A stretch of 6,668 bases of DNA from Bacteroidota bacterium. GTDB lineage: Bacteria; Bacteroidota; Bacteroidia; Bacteroidales; Paludibacteraceae. Below the pieces are notes generated by a model. The model did not search any database. It saw nothing but the letters and a program-made list of their open reading frames with translations, and was not told the origin of the DNA. This document shows positions 1 to 5,068 of this stretch, in pieces. Position 1 is the first letter of the stretch; the number at the start of each line of letters is the position of its first letter. Both the position numbers and the translations under genes were made by a program. The stretch is from contig JAFNAU010000109.1 in the NCBI GenBank assembly GCA_017860335.1, positions 1 through 6,668 on the forward strand, read 5' to 3'.

Positions 1-67
1 ACCAAACGTACTCAAAAATAACCAGAATGTCAAAGAGCTTCTATTTTACGGCACTATTGCAGCATAA

Positions 68-281
68 AGTTAAATAACTTTTACCGAACTATTGAATAAT
101 AAGAAGTTGTTTTAATTAAGGCCTGACAGCTTTTCGAAATCCTGTTAAGTCGGTGTCTGATAACTGCCAACAGACACAATGGCAGCCATAACATAAAACA
201 GAAAGCGGACAGTAATGTATTTACCATCCGCTTTGAAGATACCCGCTGGCGGGGATTTGCAATATGTGCTATGTGTAAATT
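68..281. other. Gene-free stretch with several hairpins and a lone R-box
   Basis: I see no supportable gene here. The stretch is rich in inverted repeats. AAAGTTA (66-72) pairs with TAACTTT (75-81). GTGTCTG (153-159) pairs with CAGACAC (171-177), and the overlapping CTGCCA (164-169) pairs with TGGCAG (180-185), so these last two stems are mutually exclusive. AAAGCGGA (202-209) pairs perfectly with TCCGCTTT (227-234), extended by GTAA/TTAC (212-215/221-224). CCCGC (242-246) pairs with GCGGG (249-253). GTTAAGT at 144-150 is a perfect match to the integron GTTRRRY/RYYYAAC box and would serve as an R'' box for minus-oriented cassettes. This may be a decayed or ORF-less cassette; that is inference. 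Confidence 0.4.
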
Positions 282-390
282 TCTTAACTTGTTATGAAAC
301 AGGTCACAGCCTGCGACAGCGAGGAGAATGCAGAAGCAAAGACCGCTAAATGCACGTCAGTCCGCCTGTGGCCATAGGCGTGTGTTATGT
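282..390 (-). repeat. Degenerate attC-like site downstream of the zinc-ribbon cassette
   Basis: On the plus strand the outer boxes are TTAAC (284-288; GTTAAGA on the minus strand, 6 of 7 to GTTRRRY) and GTTATG (384-389), pairing over TAAC/GTTA. Inside, GGTCACAG (302-309) pairs with CTGTGGCC (366-373) with one G:T wobble. Positions 335-359 are identical to 2072-2096 in the site at 1994-2130, and GCGTGTGTTA occurs at 378-387 and again at 2118-2127, so the right half clearly belongs to the same site family. The left half has diverged and its pairing is weaker. The TAA stop of the neighbouring gene (385-387) lies inside the R'' box. An alternative outer partner is CATAACA at 187-193, which would make a roughly 200-bp site. 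Confidence 0.55.
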
Positions 391-1092
391 GTATGTTTTT
401 TTGTCTTGTTTCAGTCGTTCAATTATTCTTTTTTTTCCTGTCTGTGAGCTGAAATGTTCTATCTTGTCAGAACCACAATTTCCGCAAACCCAAATTTGAT
501 AAGTTGTCGAAGCAAAGAACTTTCTTCTAGTCTTCAGTTTTGGTTTCTCAATTAAACCACATTTATTGCAAATAGATTTTTCGAATATGCTATTGTCTAA
601 CTCTAAAGTCTCAATTTCAATTAATAGTGCAAATTCATTTTTTATGTATTCTTCTATGTTGTCTTTTTTTAAACCTGAATTGAAAATTGTCTGTTCGCAA
701 TGATTCAAATAATCAATATCTTCATCAATGTCTGAAAATTGTATGTATTTAGCGTCATGGTCAGTCGCTCTTACAATATCAAGCATTATATTTAAACCAT
801 CAAGTGCTTTTAATTTGTTTTCGACAACTTGTCTGGCAGTAAATAATGCATAGTTTTCAATTAATTCATAGTCAGATTTTTTAATGTCAATTTGTAATTC
901 TTCAATACTTTTCCAAAAGTATTCTTCCTTTTCTTCGGTGTCATAGCCGTTTAGACCTGCGAGTATAATTAAACTCTCAGATTCAAAGTCTGCATACAAT
1001 AAATCTATCGCCCAATCAACATATTTTTGGCTATCAAATCCAAAAAATAGTTTTTTGGCTAACAAAATTTGTGTTTCTTCTATGACGTTCAT
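385..1092 (-). CDS. Uncharacterised cassette protein with C-terminal zinc ribbon
   Basis: This is a complete 235-residue ORF of a family I do not recognise. Residues 1-170 look helical and acidic, with no signal peptide or membrane segment, so the protein is probably cytoplasmic. The C-terminal part has two CxxC pairs (C175/C178 and C203/C206) about 24 residues apart, a classic four-cysteine zinc-ribbon layout, followed by a Lys/Arg-rich tail (about 219-233). Such ribbons often bind nucleic acid or protein partners, but the sequence does not say which. The ATG lies 27 bases after the R' box of the attC-like site at 1113-1240, with an A-rich leader (AAAAAAAGGAA directly before ATG). The stop codon is inside the R'' box of the site at 282-390. 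Gene and sites together form one cassette. The very low GC differs sharply from the enolase region and fits horizontal acquisition. The N-terminal half vaguely resembles helical immunity-type proteins, but I would not assign that. Confidence 0.85.
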   Translation of the reverse strand: MNVIEETQILLAKKLFFGFDSQKYVDWAIDLLYADFESESLIILAGLNGYDTEEKEEYFWKSIEELQIDIKKSDYELIENYALFTARQVVENKLKALDGLNIMLDIVRATDHDAKYIQFSDIDEDIDYLNHCEQTIFNSGLKKDNIEEYIKNEFALLIEIETLELDNSIFEKSICNKCGLIEKPKLKTRRKFFASTTYQIWVCGNCGSDKIEHFSSQTGKKRIIERLKQDKKTYT

Positions 1093-1112
1093 TTCCTTTT
1101 TTTAATATTGCC

Positions 1113-1240
1113 CCCTAACGTTGGCAATATGGTCTGAAAGGGAGTGCGGAGAACGTCACTATCAAGATACAATGAAATTGATGCAGGTGATGAACTACGT
1201 ATACCAGAAATGCCCTTTTTGGCTATATTGCGTGTTAGCA
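1113..1240 (-). repeat. attC-like recombination site
   Basis: This is the clearest attC architecture in the window. In plus-strand order: CTAAC (1115-1119), a 4-base spacer, GCAATAT (1124-1130), a central region, ATATTGC (1225-1231), a 2-base spacer, and GTTAG (1234-1238). Both box pairs are perfectly complementary, and the unequal spacers match the unpaired central spacer expected of a folded attC. The stem continues inward with AAAGGG (1137-1142) pairing with CCCTTT (1213-1218). The R' box is GTTAGGG on the minus strand (6 of 7 to GTTRRRY). The site sits between the stop of the methyltransferase gene and the start of the zinc-ribbon gene. There is no T-tract, so it is not a terminator. Confidence 0.75.
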
Positions 1241-1267
1241 ACTGTGCATATTTATAATTTTAAATCA

Positions 1268-1951
1268 TTACCATACATAAGGAATAATCTTATATCGAGT
1301 TTTTTCCGAATATTCGAGATAACCCTTCAATTCATTCTTTAATGTTCTATCCTCTAAATTTGTTCTAACAAACAATAGTATAATTAAAACACATATCGGT
1401 ATGACACTCCATAATGAACCAAAAAGTAATGGAAATCCAAGAGATTCAATTACTGAACTCATATAAGCAGGATGTCGAACTATCTTATATAATCCTGTAT
1501 CACAAACAATATGTTGTCTATCGGCTTGGATTCTTACTGTACTCGAGAAAAACTTATTCTGTTTTTGAGCAATAAGAAATATTAATTGTCCTATCGCTGT
1601 TAGAATTATTCCTAAAAGATATATGCTCCAATGAAAGTCTGGCGACCAATGATAACGGCCAGAATCGAGTCCAGCAACTATGCACATTGATATTTTAACG
1701 AGTAAAATTAATCCCAATATAATCTTATCCCAATCCTTAGTATTTTCTCCAATCTTTGAACGCTCTTTTAATAATTCAGAATCTATCCTCAAATCAGTGT
1801 ATTTTAATAACACATACATAATAAGTCCGATCAAAACATAAACCAACCCTTGCCAATAATTTAATCGACCAGCACATACAAATAAGATTACATAGAATAT
1901 GAAGTATAAGAAAGAACCAAAAAATAATTTAATAAGATAATTTGTTCTCAT
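1268..1951 (-). CDS. Isoprenylcysteine carboxyl methyltransferase-family membrane protein
   Basis: This 227-residue integral membrane protein has about five hydrophobic segments (roughly 5-27, 31-50, 77-95, 108-128 and 167-195). The C-terminal half has the ICMT/phospholipid-methyltransferase-type signature. A hydrophilic stretch ends in G-L-Y-x-x-V-R-H-P-A-Y (153-163, with RHP at 159-161), followed by a hydrophobic hairpin, then R196, E200 and D201, and a final L-x-x-Y-x-x-Y-x-x-x-T-x-Y element (about 208-220). In this family these elements bind S-adenosylmethionine and the acceptor. Bacterial members methylate small molecules, lipids or unknown acceptors, and eukaryotic-type prenylcysteine substrates are not expected here. 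The substrate cannot be told from sequence. The length is normal and the ORF intact. The ATG at 1949-1951 is the first Met of the frame, after an AT-rich leader without Shine-Dalgarno and about 48 bases from the R' box at 1994-2000. The next R'' box is 27 bases after the stop, so this is a single-gene cassette. Confidence 0.85.
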   Translation of the reverse strand: MRTNYLIKLFFGSFLYFIFYVILFVCAGRLNYWQGLVYVLIGLIMYVLLKYTDLRIDSELLKERSKIGENTKDWDKIILGLILLVKISMCIVAGLDSGRYHWSPDFHWSIYLLGIILTAIGQLIFLIAQKQNKFFSSTVRIQADRQHIVCDTGLYKIVRHPAYMSSVIESLGFPLLFGSLWSVIPICVLIILLFVRTNLEDRTLKNELKGYLEYSEKTRYKIIPYVW

Positions 1952-1993
1952 AATTTTAAAATTTACCGTTGTGCGAATCTTTCATTGCACAGC

Positions 1994-2130
1994 TGCTAAC
2001 GACCGAGGCTATGGACACGGGCGGTTTGCGGGCGTATTCACTTTGTCACACAGCGACAAAGTGAATGTGGGAGCAAAGACCGCTAAATGCACGTCAAGTC
2101 AGCCAATGAACATACGAGCGTGTGTTAGGG
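1994..2130 (-). repeat. attC-like recombination site with long apical hairpin
   Basis: The outer boxes are GCTAAC (1995-2000) and GTTAGGG (2124-2130), paired over CTAAC/GTTAG. Toward the centre, TATG (2010-2013) can pair with CATA (2111-2114). GCGG plus TTTGC (2021-2029) pairs with GCAAA plus CCGC (2073-2077 and 2080-2083), leaving a two-base GA bulge. ATTCACTTTGTC (2036-2047) pairs perfectly with GACAAAGTGAAT (2055-2066) around a 7-base loop. Unequal pairing with extrahelical bases and a length near 137 bp fit a VCR-like attC. It lies 6 bases after the stop of the nuclease-like gene and about 43 bases before the methyltransferase start. Positions 2072-2096 are identical to 335-359. Confidence 0.75.
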
Positions 2131-2135
2131 GGGCG

Positions 2136-3014
2136 TTATTTGATTTCTATTTTCAGTCCGAGTTGTTTCGCTCGATTTATAAACGCTTTTATGTTCTCCA
2201 AATTCCACTGTGTACAAGTGCAAATTGTTTCGTCTGCCAATTTTATTTCTTCGTCAGGATTAATATAGTGTCTTTTCCGCCCTGAGTTCTGAAAAATTCC
2301 GTCTGCAATTGCTTTTGTGTCAAATACGCCGAAGTTCCCTTGAATTGAGTTTGGAAATTCTTGTTTTAAGTCGGAAAAAGTTGTTTCTGGTTTGTTATCA
2401 ACAAAGTGTCGAATAACCGCATTTACTAACCTTCCTTTGTTATATTCTTGTCCGTTAAAATAGAATTTAGAATAGTCCTTGCTCATATATTTGAACTTGA
2501 AAAATGTGTCTGAAATTACAAATATCTCATTTTCTGAGCTTCGGAAGCGTTTAATTGTCATTCCAGCAATTGGTACTCCGTTGTATTCGTAACCTGCGAT
2601 TAGTTTATCTATTAATTCGTTTGAAATGTCTGTCCCAACTAAAACACCAACCCATTTTGGACTTACATTTTCTGTCCAATATTCTTTGTCGTACTGTAAA
2701 ATCTGGTCTTTCTGGTCTATGTAATCTTCTAATTGCCTCAAGCTAAATTCGTTGATTTCGTTTATTTTCAGTTCAACAATTCCAATGTATTCAGCTGAGT
2801 ACTTTACTAAAATGTCGATTCGACCATCACCAGTTTTTCTTCCTTGTTTCAATGCAATTTCAGCGTCAAGAACTGTCACGTCATTGAAGTTTTCTTTGTC
2901 GAGTTTTAAAATTTCCTCGTTTTCTAAAAGATAGGCTTCCATAGCCAATTCTTTCCAAAAAGGATAGTCTTTCAAAGTCAAATTATTCGCTGTTACTTGT
3001 CTAAATACTTCCAT
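2136..3014 (-). CDS. PD-(D/E)XK nuclease-like protein (DUF91/NucS-type core)
   Basis: This is a complete 292-residue cytoplasmic protein. Residues 60-100 carry the PD-(D/E)XK pattern. A G-D-G-R-I-D-I-L strand holds D67, the next strand V-E-L-K holds E81 and K83, and Q94 lies in the following helix (R-Q-L-E-D-Y-I). This D...ExK...Q arrangement is typical of RecB/NucS-like nuclease cores, and E31, E33 or E34 could supply the upstream acidic residue. Residues about 181-232 form a second segment (Y-x-F-N-G-x-E-Y-x-K-G-R-L-V, then F-x-x-L-K-x-x-F-P) of a kind I associate with proteins of restriction-type systems; that is memory, not a search. A defence or DNA-repair role is plausible but unproven, and no partner methylase or ATPase is adjacent. 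The ATG lies 28 bases after the consensus GTTAGGC box (3037-3043). The stop is 6 bases from the next R'' box, making this a single-gene cassette. GC is low. Confidence 0.8.
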   Translation of the reverse strand: MEVFRQVTANNLTLKDYPFWKELAMEAYLLENEEILKLDKENFNDVTVLDAEIALKQGRKTGDGRIDILVKYSAEYIGIVELKINEINEFSLRQLEDYIDQKDQILQYDKEYWTENVSPKWVGVLVGTDISNELIDKLIAGYEYNGVPIAGMTIKRFRSSENEIFVISDTFFKFKYMSKDYSKFYFNGQEYNKGRLVNAVIRHFVDNKPETTFSDLKQEFPNSIQGNFGVFDTKAIADGIFQNSGRKRHYINPDEEIKLADETICTCTQWNLENIKAFINRAKQLGLKIEIK

Positions 3015-3036
3015 CTTTTTTGTTTTTTATAATGCC

Positions 3037-3175
3037 GCCTAACATCTGTGTCTGTTCACCTCAGGTGCACATATTTTGACTTTAGTTGTTTGTTTCAATA
3101 TTATAATTATCTGATATATAATAAATTCTATTTTAGAATAATAAATGCATAGTGCACATGTCCAGTTTGTTAATT
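3037..3175 (-). repeat. Candidate attC-like site at the upstream end of the array
   Basis: The minus strand carries GTTAGGC (3043-3037), a perfect GTTRRRY R' box 28 bases before the nuclease-like start codon. A possible R'' partner is GTTAATT on the plus strand (3169-3175, 6 of 7), giving TAAC/GTTA plus CTG (3046-3048) pairing with CAG (3163-3165). Within it, GTGCACAT is repeated at 3065-3072 and 3152-3159; since GTGCAC is its own complement, the two copies can pair. CACCT/AGGTG (3057-3061/3063-3067) and ATTCTA/TAGAAT (3125-3130/3134-3139) form small hairpins. The centre is very AT-rich, unlike the other sites. The R' box is well supported, but the rest could instead be an attI-like or degenerate end. 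Confidence 0.4.
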
Positions 3176-3602
3176 TGCTTAGACATCAATTTATCCAACA
3201 GATTTCAATTTGCTCAAATTCCCCAATCGTGATTTGTTTCTTTCCGTTGTTGTTTTTATCTCGTATGTTCCTGTGATCTTTGGAAATAGAAAAGTTATGT
3301 TTCCGGTGGAAGTATTAGAACCGTAAATTTATTAAAGATTTTTTATTTAACAAGCTTTCAATTTTATTGTTATTGAAAAAATTAAATATATCCGAAAACA
3401 TTGTTAATTGTAGCGAAGATCGTTACTCCCGAAGAGAAGCTGTCTCTATGATGAAAACAGAACAAAAGGTAAGATTCAGTTCCGTTAATACCTCTCTGAC
3501 GCATTTTTTACAAGTCTTGAATTTTTCCGTCAAAGCTCTGACGTAGTTTTCACAACGCTGGAATTCTACCAGTAACGATCTTTAAGTCCTGCTATCAAAT
3601 AA
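3176..3602. other. Gene-free intergenic region between cassettes and enolase terminator
   Basis: I find no credible ORF, tRNA or rRNA in this stretch. The main structure is a perfect 12-bp inverted repeat, AAGATCGTTACT (3416-3427) and AGTAACGATCTT (3571-3582), enclosing 143 bp that include an imperfect tandem repeat. A weaker hairpin is TTTCAAT (3356-3362) with ATTGAAA (3372-3378). No obvious target-site duplication flanks the 12-bp repeat, so a MITE-like origin is only a possibility. No TAnnTTTG-type promoter directed at the cassettes was recognised. Confidence 0.45.
3494..3570. repeat. Two-unit imperfect direct repeat, 42-bp period
   Basis: Both units begin with CTCTGACG (3494-3501 and 3536-3543). 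Aligned without gaps, 27 of the next 35 positions including that octamer agree, with shared blocks ACAA, GAATT and a terminal CC. A more diverged third copy may precede it near 3444. The repeats lie inside the 12-bp inverted repeat at 3416-3582. No coding potential is evident. Confidence 0.5.
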
Positions 3603-3634
3603 AAGACCGGTTTTCTTTTCAGAAAACCGGTCTT
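3590..3634 (-). terminator. Intrinsic terminator of enolase
   Basis: AAGACCGGTTTTC (3603-3615) pairs perfectly with GAAAACCGGTCTT (3622-3634), giving a 13-bp stem with a 6-base loop. On the minus strand it lies about 40 bases after the enolase stop and is followed by TTTTATTTG. The stem is symmetrical, but the plus-strand side has no comparable T-run, so it mainly serves enolase. It should stop read-through into the cassette array. Confidence 0.9.
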
Positions 3635-3638
3635 CAGT

Positions 3639-3660
3639 TCCTTCTCTTTCAGGAGAGGGA
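3639..3660. repeat. Small hairpin in the enolase 3' untranslated region
   Basis: Positions 3639-3646 pair with 3653-3660 (8 bp including one G:U) around a 6-base loop, between the enolase stop codon and the terminator. The flanking plus-strand text, AGGAGAGGGATTTAGTGAGA, resembles a degenerate short palindromic repeat of the GGAGAGGGG-TTAGGG-TGAGG type that I recall as dispersed in many genomes. The resemblance is from memory and unverified. It may act as an mRNA 3' stabiliser or be a repeat remnant. Confidence 0.4.
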
Positions 3661-3675
3661 TTTAGTGAGAGGCTC

Positions 3676-4956
3676 TTATTTCTTCCATCCGTAAGCAGCC
3701 AGGTCGCCCAGTTCTTCTTCGATGCGGAGAAGCTGGTTATATTTGGCCATACGGTCGGAGCGGCTCAATGAACCTGTTTTGATTTGTCCGGAGTTGGTAG
3801 CTACAGCGATATCGGCGATCGTAGCATCTTCGGTTTCACCCGAGCGGTGTGAAGTTACTGATGTGTAACCGGCGCGGTGTGCCATTTCAATAGCGTCGAG
3901 AGTTTCGGTGAGCGAACCAATCTGGTTAACCTTGATAAGGATAGAGTTGGCGCAACCCATGTCGATACCTTTTTTCAGGTATTCTACGTTGGTTACAAAC
4001 AAGTCGTCGCCTACAAGCTGGATTTTCTTTCCCAGTTTGTCGGTCAGCAGTTTCCATCCGTCCCAGTCGCCTTCAGCCATACCGTCTTCGATTGAGTCGA
4101 TTGGGTAGTTGGCAACGAGTTCAGCCAGGTAATCCACCTGTTCTGCTGAAGTACGTTTTTTAGCGTTAGCGCCTTCGAATTTGGTATAGTCGTAGATACC
4201 GTCTTTGTAGAATTCTGAGGAAGCGCAGTCCAGCCCGATCATTACATCTTTTCCGGGTTCGTAACCTGCATTGCGGATAGCCAGCAGGATTGATTCTAAT
4301 GCTTCTTCAGTTCCGCCAGCCAGGGTAGGAGCGAAACCACCTTCGTCACCTACAGCGGTGCTCAGGTTTTTGTCATGCAATACTTTTTTCAGTGAGTGGA
4401 AAACTTCAGCACCCATGCGCAGGCCTTCGCGGAAGCAGCAAGCGCCTACCGGACGGATCATGAATTCCTGGAAAGCGATAGGAGCATCGGAGTGTGAACC
4501 ACCGTTGATGATGTTCATCATCGGAACAGGCAGAGTGAATGTGTTTGTTCCGCCAATGTAGCGATACAGCGGCATGTCGAGGTAGCTGGCAGCAGCTTTG
4601 GCAACAGCCAGTGATACGCCGAGGATAGCGTTGGCACCGAGGTTCGATTTTGTTTTTGTTCCGTCCAGAGCGATCATCGCTTTGTCTATTTTGCGTTGTT
4701 GCAGCGCGCATTCGCCGATGAGGGCAGGAGCAATCACTTTATTTACATTTTCTACGGCTTTCAGTACGCCTTTACCCAGGTAACGTTTTTTGTCACCGTC
4801 GCGAAGTTCGATAGCTTCATTTTCGCCGGTTGATGCACCCGATGGAACGGAAGCACGGCCTACAACACCCGATTCGAGTGTAACATCTACTTCTACTGTA
4901 GGATTTCCGCGGGAGTCAAGTACTTCGCGGGCTACGATTTTTTCAATTTTACTCAT
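3676..4956 (-). CDS. eno: Enolase (phosphopyruvate hydratase)
   Basis: Enolase interconverts 2-phosphoglycerate and phosphoenolpyruvate in lower glycolysis, in the cytoplasm. The 426-residue length is normal for the family and the ORF is intact. The N-terminal capping domain begins with the V-x-A-R-E-V-L-D-S-R-G-N-P-T motif (8-20) and the flexible S-G-A-S-T-G loop (39-44). The barrel carries H155 (G-G-S-H-S-D), E164, E205 in G-D-E-G-G, metal ligands D243, E290 and D317, catalytic K342 within the signature I-L-I-K-V-N-Q-I-G-S, the H-R-S-G-E loop (370-374) and K393. All expected catalytic residues are present. The ending Y-G-W-K-K is Bacteroidales-like. The ATG follows a long A-run without Shine-Dalgarno. 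The gene is 112 bp downstream of the amylase gene on the same strand with no terminator between, so it may be co-transcribed, and it ends at the strong hairpin near 3603-3634. GC is clearly higher than in the cassettes. Confidence 0.98.
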   Translation of the reverse strand: MSKIEKIVAREVLDSRGNPTVEVDVTLESGVVGRASVPSGASTGENEAIELRDGDKKRYLGKGVLKAVENVNKVIAPALIGECALQQRKIDKAMIALDGTKTKSNLGANAILGVSLAVAKAAASYLDMPLYRYIGGTNTFTLPVPMMNIINGGSHSDAPIAFQEFMIRPVGACCFREGLRMGAEVFHSLKKVLHDKNLSTAVGDEGGFAPTLAGGTEEALESILLAIRNAGYEPGKDVMIGLDCASSEFYKDGIYDYTKFEGANAKKRTSAEQVDYLAELVANYPIDSIEDGMAEGDWDGWKLLTDKLGKKIQLVGDDLFVTNVEYLKKGIDMGCANSILIKVNQIGSLTETLDAIEMAHRAGYTSVTSHRSGETEDATIADIAVATNSGQIKTGSLSRSDRMAKYNQLLRIEEELGDLAAYGWKK

Positions 4957-4976
4957 AATTTTTTTTTTAATGTTAT

Positions 4977-5067
4977 GATATTCTTTTGTCTCTTATCTTT
5001 GTTCTATTGTCTTTTGACTACTGACTATTGATTTTTATATTTGTCTTTAGTCTTCTGTCTTATTGTC
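4977..5067 (-). repeat. 7-nt periodic leader between amylase and enolase genes
   Basis: The spacer upstream of enolase is a degenerate 7-base tandem array. On the plus strand, consecutive heptamers from 4977 are GATATTC, TTTTGTC, TCTTATC, TTTGTTC, TATTGTC, TTTTGAC, TACTGAC and TATTGAT. After a one-base phase shift, C recurs at 5045, 5052 and 5059, with another at 5067 (TTTGTCT, TTAGTCT, TCTGTCT, then TATTGTC). On the transcribed strand this reads as repeated GACAAAA-like units, purine-rich and unstructured. I see no TAnnTTTG promoter or terminator in it. It could be a translation-enhancing or regulatory leader, or simply slippage-expanded DNA. Confidence 0.7.
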
Positions 5068-5068
5068 C

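Larger units (their letters stand above)
282..3175 (-). mobile_element. Integrase-less integron gene-cassette array (CALIN-like)
   Basis: Three minus-strand single-gene units alternate with 109-137-bp imperfect palindromes. The palindromes start and end in complementary CTAAC/GTTAG-type boxes, as attC sites do. The genes are unrelated to each other, AT-rich, tightly framed by the sites, and start 27-50 bases after an R' box. Two sites share an identical 25-base core (335-359 and 2072-2096), showing that they are homologous. No tyrosine recombinase (IntI) and no certain attI are visible, so this is either part of a larger integron or a cluster of attC sites lacking an integrase. The outer limits are uncertain: the left side may continue to or past position 144, and the right limit depends on the weak site at 3037-3175. 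Confidence 0.7.

Noticed and set aside
1121..1342. 73-residue plus-strand ORF
   Set aside because: It starts inside the attC-like site and runs into the 3' end of the methyltransferase gene on the other strand. It has no family features, and the palindrome explains the sequence better.
2036..2066. 12-bp hairpin as a transcription terminator
   Set aside because: No T-tract follows it on either strand, and it sits at the apex of a larger palindrome with R boxes.
1971..2285. 104-residue plus-strand ORF
   Set aside because: It spans the attC-like site at 1994-2130 and then reads antisense through the end of the nuclease-like gene; its composition is not protein-like.
282..3175. CRISPR array
   Set aside because: The repeated blocks are palindromic, variable, over 100 bp long and separated by whole genes rather than by short uniform spacers.
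3416..3582. Insertion sequence
   Set aside because: There is no transposase ORF between the inverted repeats and no clear target-site duplication, so at most it is a non-autonomous element.
4406..4711. 101-residue minus-strand ORF in another frame of enolase
   Set aside because: It is fully contained in the intact enolase gene and its low-complexity, Arg-rich translation is typical of an out-of-frame shadow.
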